Origin: Uloborus plumipes
Lineage: Eukaryota > Arthropoda > Arachnida > Araneae > Uloboridae
DNA: 64,000 nt
Direction: 5' to 3'
NCBI GenBank assembly: GCA_038373865.1
Contig: JAXGGA010002212.1
Span: 1 to 64,000 of the forward strand
Made by a program: the position numbers and the translations under genes. The notes under the pieces are model-generated. The model was not told the DNA's origin. It saw nothing but the letters and a program-made list of their open reading frames with translations, and searched no databases. Shown here in pieces: positions 34,650 to 46,984 of the stretch. The stretch's first letter is position 1; every line of letters starts with the position of its first letter.

Positions 34650-35833
34650 AACAGCGTGGTGATTCGGAACAATACCTTCTGATCAGTGGCGTAGTCAGGG
34701 GGTGGACTGATAGGGCTGTAGCCCCCTCCGAAATTTTAAAAACGAATTTTAAAATTTAAAGCTGAAATCGTTTATTTATTTTTCCTTTCTTTACTAAAAA
34801 CAAGACATGAGAATTTCTTTTGAAAAGAAAATTAAGTATGGGGCAAAATTTAATAAAATGAGAAAAAAGGAAATATTTTTTTTTATCTCTCCGTTTTACT
34901 GTATGTGACGTGTATGGTTACTTGATAATTTAATTTTGCAATTTTGTTAACATTTACTCCAAATATATTTCAGAAATACCGATTAATGCTTGTTCATTCA
35001 TCTAATTCAGTTAAATAAATTTCAACAAATGTGTGATTAAAACACAATATTAGGAATATAGTAAAATGAATGGCAAAATGAATGTCATTGAAGCTCAAAA
35101 GTTCAAAAATATTGCATGCACTTGTTTTAGGAACACCTTTTTTGATAAAGAAAATTTTTCAAATTTCAATTTTATCATTTTCTATTTTTATCAAAACGCT
35201 TTGCTTCTCAACAATAATTATAATGATAAAAACTATAACTCCACAAAACATAAAAAAATGAGTTATCCAACTCTGATGGTAAAATATATTGCTTTCTACA
35301 TTAAGCAAAAATTATTTAAGCCCTATCAGCGTTTCAAGGACTAATACAGATAACATTTTAACGCACAATCCTTGAATCTTCAATATACCATTAAGTAAAA
35401 AACATTCAACCACTGAGTGAAGCTTTAAGACACTCATCCAACAGTTTGATGTTTGTAAGCTATTTTGCAACAAACACTCAACCAACTGTATCAACCCACA
35501 AACCCACTAGGAGTGGGCAAAACGATTCGTTTAAGTGAACGATTCAGTTTCGATCCACTTCTTAAAATGAATTAATTGTATCGATTCTTTCATTCTTGAA
35601 CTATTTACTGAAAACATTGAATGTTTATTGTTTATAATTTATAAGGTAATAATTTAAAATATTGAAAAATAAATAAAACTAACTCACCATTATGAAAAGA
35701 AGATGGGGAGATTTATTGCAAACCCGAGATCCAAGAGCCGATCGGTAGAATCGATGAATTTATTCTGCTCTTTTTCTAGAATCGTGTACAAGAAAAGTTC
35801 AAAGGAATCGGTTCTTAACTTAACTTACAAAAG
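34650..35833. other. Element 5' region; no exon recognised
   Basis: AT-rich DNA with two frames of 60-92 codons that show no family motif. The N-terminal part of the downstream gene should lie here but is not recognisable, probably because an insertion (about 35500-35825) replaced or displaced it. Confidence 0.4.
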
Positions 35834-37581
35834 ATGTACAACTTGTATGAGAACACGATGAAAGAGAATGAGCTTCCAGTAAGTTTTTCTACCTACAAAA
35901 AACATTTCTATGCCAATTTCAATTTACGTTTCCATAAACCTAAAAAGGACACCTGTTTGAAGTGTGATAAGTTCAACGCACAAATTAAAGGCCTTACAGG
36001 CGAGGTGGCGGATTCTCTAGGAGAAGAGCATTCCAACCACTCTCAAAAAGCAGAGACTTTGAGGGATCAAATGAAAAAAGATCTTGAATCTGCTAAAGAG
36101 AACCCTGAACTGGAAACTTTAACATTTGATCTGCAAAAAACCCATCCATTACCTAAACTGCCAACTGGTATTGTGTATTATAAACGGCAATTAAATTTCT
36201 ACACCTTTAGCATCCACGTTGGTAGCACAGGAAAGGGTATCTTCAATGTTTGGCTTGAAAATGAGGCTGGGAGAGGAACCCAAGAGGTCTGAGAAAATAT
36301 ATAAAAGAACATGTCAATCCACCTGTCAAGCACATATGGTCTGATTCATGCGGTGGTCAAAACCGCAGTATCAACCTAGCACTATTAATGATGCACACAT
36401 TGCATAACCATCCTTCTCTTGAATCCATCACTCTAAGATTCTTGCTTTCGGGACACAGCTTTCTGCCTAACGATTCAGAGTATGAAGATGTTGAGCGTTC
36501 TTTAAAAATCCAACAGCGCCTATATACAGACGTAGACTACATTAATGTTATGAAGGAGTGTAAGAGGAAAAATAAATTTATTGTTAACAAAATAGAAAGA
36601 CAAGAAATGGTTTCAATTCAGAAATTATTGGAAAATACTACAAACAGAAAAATCGATTCAAACAAAGATAAAGTAAGTTGGCTGAAGACCCATGAGATCA
36701 AAATTTTGAAAAGTGAGCTCTTCAAGCTCTACATGAAAACTAACACAACAGAAGGAAACGTGCAGATAATAGATATAGAAAAAAAGGAGAAAGGTCGACA
36801 ACACAAGTCGTTTAAAGATACAGTTGGATTCCTTATGGCCAACGGGTAAACCACTGTCAAAAGAAAATATCAAAGACCTCAAAGAAATTTTGAAGCTAGT
36901 ACCACAAGACTGTTTTGGCCGGCCTCGCTTCCTTTTGCCATCAGGGGTCCACGTGAGAGCAGTTCTTGTTGGGTCTATTGCTTTCATTCTGAGAACATGT
37001 CCTATCCAAGTCCATCTTTGCTTTTTTACCTGTGTAGTTATAGGCTTGCAATTAGTGCGTTTGTATAGGTCTGAATTAGAAATTTTGTTTGGCCAGTAAA
37101 TGTTTAGGATTCTTCTCAGGTTTTTGGTTTGGAAAGCATCAAGCTCTTTTTCTTGCTGTCTGGTTAACTTCCATGTATTGCTTCCATAAAGTAGGATTGC
37201 TCTAACTGTTGAATTGAAAATTTGAATTTTGAGTTTTGTATGTATGTTATTAGATCGCCATACTTTGTAAAGAGATTTGAAAGCCTGGCGCCAGATGGCC
37301 ATTCAAGAACGAAACGCCTTTGGCTGGCCAAGCTGGGGGCGAGCTAGGGAAGCGGCACTGAACCGTGCGGGTTGGAAAGCCGCGCTAGCGGCCTCATGCG
37401 CCACTAGGCGTTAAGAGACTAAAGAAAGAAAGAAAGACCACAAGACTGAAAATATTTTTATAATTTCTTGAGAACTGCTCAACAGGGGGAATTTTCAGAT
37501 GATGTTGACGGTTTTGGAGTTTCAAATGTGGACTTTGACTTTGATAAAGATGAGGATTTAATATCCTTTAAACAATTTTAA
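35834..37581 (+). pseudogene. Decayed gene of a GGQN-motif transposon protein family (DUF7869-like)
   Basis: The first part (35834-36292) contains DTCLKCDKFNAQIK, FDLQKTHPLPKLPTGIVYYK, then LNFYTFSIHVGSTGKG and WLENEAGRGTQEV. After a frame change the second part (36293-36849) has HIWSDSCGGQNRSINLALLM and LSGHSFLPNDSEYEDVE. A third part begins LDSLWPTGKPLSKEN at 36824 in another frame, is interrupted by a LINE at 36913-37436, and resumes as KYFYNFLRTAQQGEF to a stop at 37581. I recognise this order (CxxCD, FDLQ, SDxCGGQN, SGHS-PND) from uncharacterised proteins in arthropod and cnidarian repeats, labelled DUF7869 in my recollection. The W-S-D and GGQN residues suggest an RNase-H-like nuclease fold. 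Two frameshifts, an in-frame TGA next to the LINE and a missing N-terminus make it non-functional. Confidence 0.7.
36913..37436. mobile_element. 5'-truncated, 5'-inverted LINE insertion
   Basis: The 12-bp word ACCACAAGACTG flanks the insert (36901-36912 and 37437-37448). Minus-strand translation of 37302 down to 36913 gives the pre-terminal part of a non-LTR reverse transcriptase: LYGSNTWKLTRQQEKELDAF, then QRWTWIGHVLRM and GKRKRGRPKQ. Plus-strand translation of 37302-37411 gives the last residues, with GWKAALAASCATRR before TAA. An AAAG-repeat tail follows. Consecutive parts of one LINE protein lie in opposite directions, with the 3' part sense and tailed, which matches twin-primed integration. 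The family is RTE-like or CR1-like by motif. It interrupts the GGQN gene. Confidence 0.8.
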
Positions 37582-37623
37582 TTATTTCTGAAAGATTGAT
37601 TTTTTGTACAGCATTTTTTTATC

Positions 37624-37629
37624 AATAAA
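37624..37629 (+). promoter_or_regulatory. Polyadenylation signal of the GGQN-family gene
   Basis: AATAAA lies about 43 bases after the predicted stop codon at 37581, a sensible distance for the mRNA end of that element. Confidence 0.5.
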
Positions 37630-38325
37630 CCACATGATTTATCATTAATAATGTGGGTTTTTTTTTTAACCCTCCATTCTTTAATAACTTATAAAGCAAA
37701 AAGCATTCATCCAACATTTTTATTTTTTTTATGCAGAAGCACTTGAAAATTTTTATTGAAAAACACATGAGAAAATAAGTTTAAATATTACGTTCACGGT
37801 TACATATCATTGGTATATTAAAAAAGAGCTCATGATTTGCCAGAGTTTATTGACTTTAAAGCCCATTATCTCAAAATCAGGTTTTTGTGGGTTGATTCGT
37901 TTTTGCATAACACCATCCATATATATATATAGTATTTGTTCAAAATGTTTTGTCTTTGCTTGGAATATCAGAAGCAAAGCAAGACCGAAGTTTTTACCCA
38001 AAAAACCAAGCTAAAAAAAATCTTTCAACTACTTTTTTTACAATCAAAGCTGAAAAGTGTACCGATTTACCCCAGTTTACGGTATGTATTCATAACAATT
38101 CAAAAATAAGTTTATCATTTGTTGTAGTTAATCAAAGTATGAGTTAATCATTGTACGCATTAGAAAATGCTATATATGTATAGACAATTTCAATAGGAAA
38201 TACTTTGTTGAGAATTATATAGGAAGTACAAAAAGAGTTTCATCATTTTCAGTCAATAGTTGCTGTTTGAAATTCGTATAACAATAGCGCTATTAAATTC
38301 TTCTTAGAAGAACTTTGGGGAGGAA

Positions 38326-38628
38326 ATGCGAGGAAACAAAATAGTTCGTGACTTTTTATCATGCAGATTCAGGCGCCCATTAATCATTGATTTCTCGACT
38401 GTTTCACTGATATTGTTTCTCTTGGAACGCGTTTATGCTCTGAGGGAGCTCTATTATTTCTATAAAGCTTTTATCGATAGGGGTTTTGATATTTTAAGCG
38501 GTTCTCGTAAAGCAGAACTGGTTAGTTTTGTGATTTTGCGCTTAGTATTTGAAATGATACAAGCGGGGAGAGCCTTCACTATAGCCAGTCAAGGTAACTC
38601 TAAGCAACGCCTCCTAAATACTAAATAA
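38326..38628 (+). CDS. Hypothetical open frame of 100 codons, weak
   Basis: The frame starts ATG at 38326 and has more balanced codon use than the surrounding AT-rich DNA. It is rich in Arg, Leu, Phe and Val with no recognisable domain. It reads into a possible splice donor (CAAG then GTAACT) near 38592, and a MITE begins at 38603. It might be an exon or old transposon coding DNA, but chance is a real alternative. Confidence 0.15.
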   Translation: MRGNKIVRDFLSCRFRRPLIIDFSTVSLILFLLERVYALRELYYFYKAFIDRGFDILSGSRKAELVSFVILRLVFEMIQAGRAFTIASQGNSKQRLLNTK

Positions 38629-38903
38629 CTACTGCTTTCTGGTTTTCAGCACAAAGTAAAACTTCTCTCTTGGTTCATGAAGCACTGCCATCTATCGGAG
38701 TTCTTCGAAACAGAGAAATTAACGATTAGTTGATTTCTAAATTTAAATTTAAAAAATACCCAATCAAAAAATTTAAGAAGAATATTGTTTGGATTTATCA
38801 CCACAACAACGGTATCATCGGATTGCCGCAAGGAGTCAAAGTGGAACCAATGTCACCCGAATTGATTTAAATATTGTAGGCATTTAGTATTTAGGAGGCG
38901 TTG
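38603..38903. mobile_element. 301-bp MITE with CAACGCCTCCTAAATAC ends
   Basis: The ends CAACGCCTCCTAAATACTAA and TTAGTATTTAGGAGGCGTTG are inverted repeats extending about 28 bp. The 5-bp word CTCTA flanks the element (38598-38602 and 38904-38908). A related copy at 49362-49766 is flanked by TTCAA. The interior has CTACTGCTTTCTGGTTTTCA and CTATCGGAGTTCTTCGA. No protein is encoded. Confidence 0.8.
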
Positions 38904-38908
38904 CTCTA

Positions 38909-39529
38909 TTTTAAACTGTCCCACTGTTATTTTCATAGTTTGGTTGTATTTACTGTTATGAAACTGACGAAACACTGAAAAACAATGAAAAAGTTATTTA
39001 AAATTAAGAATTAATAATTATTGTCTTTTTAAAGGATGAATCATTAACCTAGTTCAAGGTAATGTCGTCGTATTGAGTCACTTTAAGTGGCATCAGAAAG
39101 GAGAAAAAAATAAATTATTTCAATAAACATAATCCAAGTTTAAAGAAAAAAAATAAAATATCTGAAAATTTAAAAATTCCTCTTACAACACTACAATATT
39201 TCATCATTTATACCGCAGCATAAAATTAAGTAAGTGAGCCGAAAGTGGCCATAGTTGATGAGATTTGGTGGTTTTTCATAATTTTCTTGTCAGGTGCATC
39301 TAACTGCTTTAAATGTTTATCTTTTATTTTTATTTTTATTATTTTTTTAAAATGTTGGATATTTATTTGGAGCGCATATCGCTCACTCCTTTCAACAACG
39401 TCAGGTCTCAAAAAACGTGATCTTTTAGGAGAGCAATTTCAAAGTTAAAAAGTTAGATAACATGTAATAAAACTAAATATAACTTTATAGCAGTAAATTT
39501 TCGCACCTAAGCCAGTCTAAACACGCGTA
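38909..39529. other. No recognisable gene
   Basis: AT-rich DNA. The opposed frames at 39226-39448 cover the same bases on both strands and have no motif. Confidence 0.5.
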
Positions 39530-39634
39530 ATATACCACCAACTCGGATAAGTACATCCATGCCTGTGTCGGGATTCGAACCCGTAACCCCTCCATCCAGG
39601 GCAAGTTTTCTAACAACTGGACAAGGTGACCTCA
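39530..39634 (-). mobile_element. tRNA-derived SINE fragment, reverse orientation
   Basis: On the minus strand AGGTCACCTTGTCCAGTTG forms an A-box region and GGGTTCGAATCCC, followed by GACACAGGCATGGATG, forms a B-box region. A short body follows towards 39530. A tRNA-like 3' CCA context and an intact cloverleaf are not evident, so a SINE is preferred over a gene. Confidence 0.55.
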
Positions 39635-39979
39635 ACTACTTTCGCTTACATTGTATATTTTACATTTGCACTGCAATTAAACATTTTACAATACAGAACC
39701 GCCGTTTCGTGATTAATTTCTACTTTTTTTTCGACTTTTCAGAAGTACCTTAGAAACACTAACCATCAATGGTTCATATATTTTATTAAAAATGTAAATG
39801 ATGCAAAATTTTCACATCTTGAAATTCTCCCATTCAGGGAGGTTTTTCTTTTTTTTTTATTATATGAATTTAAAACTTTTTTCTGCAATTTTATTGTTTA
39901 AAAGTCATTGGAAGCTTATCGTTTCAAAAGCCACGTACCTCCTAATCCAATCGAAAAAGCACTTCGCTAAGAGTGTGTC

Positions 39980-42006
<2,027 letters not shown>

Positions 42007-42017
42007 AAAATAGGCGT

Positions 42018-42217
42018 GAGGGGGCCACGGTGACCTAGAGGTACAGTATTCTCCTCGCGAACAAGTGGTCGCGGGTTCGAGTCCCGCCTTGTCCATGGTT
42101 GTTATTTCAACCTCTCTGTGCCGTAAAGCTGTTCTGTGCTTGTCGGGAGGCAATGCGCATAGTACGCACTCCTCATGTATATCGAAGCTGATAGGTTCTG
42201 AATAAAAAAAAATATAA
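42018..42217 (+). mobile_element. 200-bp tRNA-derived SINE with A-rich tail
   Basis: The head GGGGCCACGGTGACCTAGAG holds an A-box-like region, and GGTTCGAGTCCCGCC is a near-perfect B box. A body of about 130 bp and an A-rich tail follow. The 11-bp word AAAATAGGCGT flanks the element (42007-42017 and 42218-42228), a retroposition signature. The reverse-strand frame reading GLEPATTCSR is a translation of this SINE and not a gene. Confidence 0.9.
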
Positions 42218-42228
42218 AAAATAGGCGT

Positions 42229-43234
42229 AACAAGCTTAGAAATTTTGCGTCGTCTCCATGGAAACCGCACGAAAGAAAACAGCTCCACTCTTTTCCTGTG
42301 CACTGCTGTTGAGACATTTCATTTATTTTATGTTTATCGAATTAGGCTTACGCTTTTATTTATATCCTCATGTCTCGGTTATTTCTCAACGTTTTCTAAC
42401 AAATCTAGTCAGACATAAAGCAAAAATTTCCAAGGAAAAGATGTGCTTTTTTAATGTTAATTTTTCAAAAGAATAATAGTTTACGCACAAAGCAATTTTA
42501 ACCGTTTGCATTTATCCATTGTTGCAAAAGCTAAGTGGGGAAAAAGTTCATAGCGCCGTAACTACGACAAGCATCAGGGGGAAATTAATTTTACTTTCAG
42601 ACGCCAGCTCTCGTTCCACAGGGTTTCAACAAAAATCCAATGATATTTAATTGCAAGATTATAAACAATGTATTATAAACACTGTGTAAGCAAAAATTAC
42701 TGACAAAGACGAGCTACGGTGACATTTCTTTTTCCAATTCTTTCTCTACCCAGCATTAATTTATTTCTTCTTTCTGTCTTATAAGGGAAAACTCTACCTT
42801 ATTCAGTAACAAATCCGTCAATCCTTCCAAGTATTTAGAAATACGTTCAAAGCTACTCTAAGCTGGTTCTAACAATTCACTAATTCACCAATTTGTCGTT
42901 TGAACTAGTCGGCTGACTCGCACAGTGTGATGGATGCTTAAACGTCTGGAAACATATTGACAAACGTAAATGAAGCACAGTATTTCGGACTTAGATATCA
43001 TCAATAGCCAGACAGATTGCGTAAAGGTATCAGTATTTCAGTGAACTTGAACATTCACGTCTAATTTAGCGTTCTCAGCTGTTCGACCCGATATATTTGG
43101 AGTGAGTCAAAAGCCCTTCAGTTAACTTAGTAAAGCTATTGTCCATAAGGAAACCATTAATAAGATTGGACTACATTCCACTGTGACGGAATAATCTGAA
43201 GCAAATGGGTTCTCTGAAATTTGGGGAACTATTC
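42229..43234. other. No recognisable gene
   Basis: AT-rich DNA. The 72-codon frame at 42258 has no motif. Confidence 0.5.
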
Positions 43235-44395
43235 TACAGGGTGACAAGAAATAACTTGGATACACATACTTCGTTATAACTTTAATGCTAATAAAATATT
43301 GCGACCAAACTTCAAAATAAGTGTGAATGTAACATTTCGCCGAATATCTTTAAATGTTTTCAAAGTGTCTAACCTTTAGCCTTAATGTAGAAGTTTAAAC
43401 GTGTCACAAAATTTTCGGCTATCTGCCGCAACTCGCTTACTGATATTTTATCCATTTCCTTACACAAGGAATTCTTTATGGATGCCGAAGTTTTTTATTC
43501 TGTTTGGTCTATCTTGAAGGCAAAGGTGTGTGCTAAACTTCATAAATCTTTAACATCCCCAAAGAGTTCCTTATGTAAGGAATGAGATAAAATATCAGTA
43601 AGGGAATTGCGGCCAATAGCCGAAAATTTTGTGACATGTTCAAAGCCTTGCATTAAAGCTAAAGATAGCTACCTTGAAAACGTTTAGATATATTAGAAGA
43701 AATGTTGTATTCATACTTATTTTGAAGTTTGGTAGCAATATTTTTATTAGCATTAACATTATAGTGTAGCATGTGCGTTAGGGCGTGCCGAAATAGGCCG
43801 AAAAAAAATTTTTTTCGAAATCTATTTTTGGGTAGCGCGCAAAAGTTGCGTAGTGAGCTAGTTAGCACTCTTAAGAAATTTCTTGAATATTAAAAAATAT
43901 CTAGCCGGCGCTCATTGACAATGAAAAACCGAAAAAAGAGGAAAAAAAAAAGAATTTTTGTAGAAATTTTATTTAAAAAATAAATTTAAAATAGTTTGCT
44001 GGAATGCAACAAAAATGCTAAATAATGAACCAGTTTTAGCCCATAAAATATTTCATTGATTTTACTGTACGTTTAACGAAACATTTCTGACATCAAAAAT
44101 TGGAGAAAAATGTAAAAAATATTGGATTTATTTAAAAACCAATCTGAAAATAATTCTTAAAAATTAATTCATAGTGTCATTCATTAATTAATTCTTTAAA
44201 AATTCATACTCTCATTCATTATTTAATTCCTCAAAAATCAATTCATCATTCATTAGAAATTAATTCATTAAAGAGCACTATTAATAATAATAAGCACCTG
44301 ATTATCATGTAATGTTATCACACATTTTCTAGAATAACATATTTTGAAAAAGAAATATAGAAATTTGATTCATAATACCTCAAGTATAATGAATA

Positions 44396-46738
44396 TTATT
44401 TTTTTGAATAATATTGTCCTTTGTTTTCAAAAGATGGAAGTTCTTTCCTCGCTTGAAGTTTGGCCCGAATATATCCATCTCGAGCAGTTTCACCACAAAC
44501 TTTTGTTGCAGCTTCAGTTATCAGTTTCACACAACGTTCCACGGCCTGTGTGTGACAGGGAAATTTCTTGAAAGTTAAGTCTGTGGGCTGCTCTTTACAC
44601 ATTTCTTTCAAATCTTGTTCATTTAGATGCATTGTAAGGGGTGGCTCTGTTATAAGACAGTTTTCCCAATTAACTAAATCAATATAATCAAGGGCTTCAA
44701 AATTAAGTTTAGGAAGCTTGAAAAATCGTACGTCATCCGAGTTTTTAGGCTTTTTACTTCTAGTGTGGAGAATGCGGCTAACTGCTAGTTCCCGAATGTG
44801 TTTTCTAGGGTCAAACAACATTGTTAACAACAGATGTTCAGGATGAGCGAAATACGCATTGTTGGAGAGAACTTTGAAGATTATTTGCTGAACGTTCTCT
44901 GGAAACTGCTTTGTAAGGGAAATCATTTTCCAGAAATGCTGAGCACCATACTGGCAGTTCGGTTTCAATCTTATTTCGAACCACATTGGAGCATAAATTA
45001 ACACTACGTACTTGGCCAACAGTTTAAAATTTTCTGATGGATGTGGCGTGCTTACGTACAAACGTAACAAACGATTTGCAGTAGTGAGCCATCGTGCGTG
45101 ACTGAGTTTTCCTGTGCTACTGCCAGCCACGCTAGAAGGGCAACTGCCATCTTTAACTGCTAGACATATTCTGTATAAATACTGTTGCTCAGTACTTAAA
45201 CTTTTTATGTCTTTCATATCCAAAGACAAAATATTGCAGTCAATTTTATCGAATTTGACCACTTTATTTTTTTCACAATCCTTGAGAAGCTGACCTATGG
45301 GTCCAGAATAGGAATATGGTCCCTTTGTGCAGCCATCCAGTTCCATAATAAGATGCCTTAGTGGCAACTCATTCGTATGTAGTAGACAGATGTTCCACTG
45401 CAAAGGTCTTTTGATGTGTGCCTCAAGCAAACGAATTGCTCCTCCTTTCCACCCCGTATTCACATTCGTTCCGTCACATCCAATAACAGATAAGTTGAGC
45501 AAGCTCATATTATACTTCTTTGCAAAGTCTATAATACCTTGCGAAATTTCTTTTGCACTTTCACCAGCTGTTAGCGATATATGACCGATGTACTTACTGC
45601 CTGGTTCTTCTATCAGTACTACATGGGCTTCAGATGCGACTGTTTGATGGACAGATGTCTTTTGAAGGGTGTCATCTTTGCGGCCGTCAAAATACAAACT
45701 CTTTATAGCTGTTTCTTTAACTACTCTTAAATCCTTTTCTCTTAGTTCTCTCCTTTTTTTCGCAACTTCCCTCCTCACTTTGTTTTTATCAACTATATAT
45801 GTTTGTTGCTTTGGCGAAACTAAGTCGAAATCAGCGAGAACTGCTGTAGTAATTTTGGCCACTGTTCTATTTGACGCGCCAGTTAGATCTGCAGCTAAGG
45901 CTGTATGAGGCATAGAAAGTCTCATTTGACTTGTCGATGCTGATGGCTCACCAGTGTCATCAGTTCGCTTCCGTTTACTGGAAAGCGGATAAGTCCATTT
46001 AAATTCTTCATCTGTATTTTCTGTACTTTCTCCTGATTCAAACTCAGTTTCAGGTTCATTCAAGGTAGTAGTAATCTCATTAACACTCAATCCACTTGTG
46101 CTGGGTATTGAAATGTCTGCCTTATCTAAAACAACTGATGTATCCTTTTTCTGGCATTTTTCTTCTTTTTTTCGTAGTTTCTGGGTTGTTACCTTATCCA
46201 CATTTCCAATAGCCATTTTTCTTGCTGTTCTCTGATCAATCAGAAATTGTTTTTCTCGGTCGGGGACTTTTGTTTTTTTTCTGCAACTACATGAATATAC
46301 ATCCGCGCATTTACAAGCACAAATGTCGAATAAAGTTGCTGCCTCTGCTTTAAATTTGTCCAGTTTTGATTTTAATAATTTCGTCTTTCTATTAGCATTT
46401 TTTGTAATCTTATTATATTTAGAATAATAAGATAAAATCATGTCAATCACTCTCTTTACTGAAACAACGGGAAGGGAAGCACGCTCCCAAATATCCATAA
46501 CTTTCTTTGCAACTACAGCGGCCACACTTGCAGAAGATGGTACTTTACTTCCTTCTCCCTTTATTTGCAATCTAGTGCTCTGATAACATCTTATCATGTC
46601 CTCATATGTTGGAAGAAGTATAGCATTGGAAGGAGATAAGTCTTTCACGGGTCCAAATAGTAGACTACTTGTGCTTGCTCTCGTTACTTTCTTCTTAGCA
46701 CGTTTTTTTCTCCATAACAGTAGTTTCGGTTCACAAAA
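44396..46738 (-). CDS. hAT-like transposase, long uninterrupted frame (5' exon not identified)
   Basis: The frame is open from 46738, just after an in-frame TAG, to a TAA at 44396, about 780 codons. The usual first alternative start (GTG, 46648) gives 750 residues, but coding sense continues upstream (PKLLLWRKKRAKKKVTRAS). A possible acceptor (ATCTCAG) sits near 46743, so translation probably begins in an upstream exon. Numbering from the 46648 start: Cys cluster C110, C112, C114, C120 and C122 (metal binding possible), basic KRKR at 225-228, YFDGRKDD with D321, VIGCDGTNVNTG with D392, CLLH at 421-424, ARW at 518-520, and HTQAVERC with E704. The order D, D, CxxH, RW, E matches the RNase-H-like catalytic core and C-terminal glutamate of hAT transposases. 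I know close relatives only as uncharacterised proteins in arachnid and cnidarian repeats. It would cut and reinsert the surrounding element in the nucleus. No internal stop or frameshift is seen. Confidence 0.8.
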   Translation of the reverse strand, partial: FCEPKLLLWRKKRAKKKVTRASTSSLLFGPVKDLSPSNAILLPTYEDMIRCYQSTRLQIKGEGSKVPSSASVAAVVAKKVMDIWERASLPVVSVKRVIDMILSYYSKYNKITKNANRKTKLLKSKLDKFKAEAATLFDICACKCADVYSCSCRKKTKVPDREKQFLIDQRTARKMAIGNVDKVTTQKLRKKEEKCQKKDTSVVLDKADISIPSTSGLSVNEITTTLNEPETEFESGESTENTDEEFKWTYPLSSKRKRTDDTGEPSASTSQMRLSMPHTALAADLTGASNRTVAKITTAVLADFDLVSPKQQTYIVDKNKVRREVAKKRRELREKDLRVVKETAIKSLYFDGRKDDTLQKTSVHQTVASEAHVVLIEEPGSKYIGHISLTAGESAKEISQGIIDFAKKYNMSLLNLSVIGCDGTNVNTGWKGGAIRLLEAHIKRPLQWNICLLHTNELPLRHLIMELDGCTKGPYSYSGPIGQLLKDCEKNKVVKFDKIDCNILSLDMKDIKSLSTEQQYLYRICLAVKDGSCPSSVAGSSTGKLSHARWLTTANRLLRLYVSTPHPSENFKLLAKYVVLIYAPMWFEIRLKPNCQYGAQHFWKMISLTKQFPENVQQIIFKVLSNNAYFAHPEHLLLTMLFDPRKHIRELAVSRILHTRSKKPKNSDDVRFFKLPKLNFEALDYIDLVNWENCLITEPPLTMHLNEQDLKEMCKEQPTDLTFKKFPCHTQAVERCVKLITEAATKVCGETARDGYIRAKLQARKELPSFENKGQYYSKK

Positions 46739-46765
46739 CTAACTGAGATTATAATTCAACGAAAT

Positions 46766-46984
46766 TCAAAAATTTTCTTTAGCACACGATTCTGGTCTCG
46801 ACAACAAAGTGCCGGTGTTTCGTTCTGACTGAAGTACAAATAGCAGAGAGACTTTTCTTTCCCCGAGATGGACACTGGACTCCAAGACGACCCCTTTAAT
46901 TGCTATTCCCAGCTGTGGAGGTGTAGAATTACAGCATTTCCTGTCGGGGGTTTCGTCTTTTCCCCTCTTGTTAGGAGGGAGCAA
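46766..46984 (-). other. Possible 5' leader or first-exon region of the transposase
   Basis: A 72-codon frame (RGKDETPDRKCC, then PPQLGIAIKGVV) lies 28 bases upstream of the open transposase frame and has balanced composition, unlike its AT-rich flanks. No canonical splice donor follows it in a usable place. It may be leader sequence, a spliced exon with a donor I cannot identify, or chance. Confidence 0.2.

Larger units (their letters stand above)
34635..38084 (+). mobile_element. TIR transposon carrying a broken GGQN-motif gene
   Basis: TACCGTAAAATGGGG at 34635-34649 is matched inverted by CCCCAGTTTACGGTA at 38070-38084 (14 of 15 bases). Between them lies a degenerate plus-strand gene (35834-37581) with a polyadenylation signal. 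Other pieces have entered: a GGCGTAGTCAGGGGG segment at 34687, a GAGTGGGCAAAACGATTCG segment near 35511 just before the gene remnant, and a LINE at 36913. No target duplication is clear outside the TIRs. Pairing of these ends is an inference. Confidence 0.6.

Noticed and set aside
36658..37302. Single 214-residue minus-strand protein
   Set aside because: Only the part between 36913 and 37302 is LINE-derived. The rest reads backwards through the GGQN gene by chance.
42018..42100. Functional tRNA gene
   Set aside because: The B box is good, but the A-tail, the attached body and the 11-bp target duplication show a SINE.
45327..45908. Plus-strand frames opposite the large transposase frame
   Set aside because: Shadow frames of the minus-strand coding sequence without motifs of their own.
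46766..46984. Confirmed first exon of the hAT-like transposase
   Set aside because: No usable splice donor or in-frame link to the main frame was found, so it is kept only as a weak possibility.
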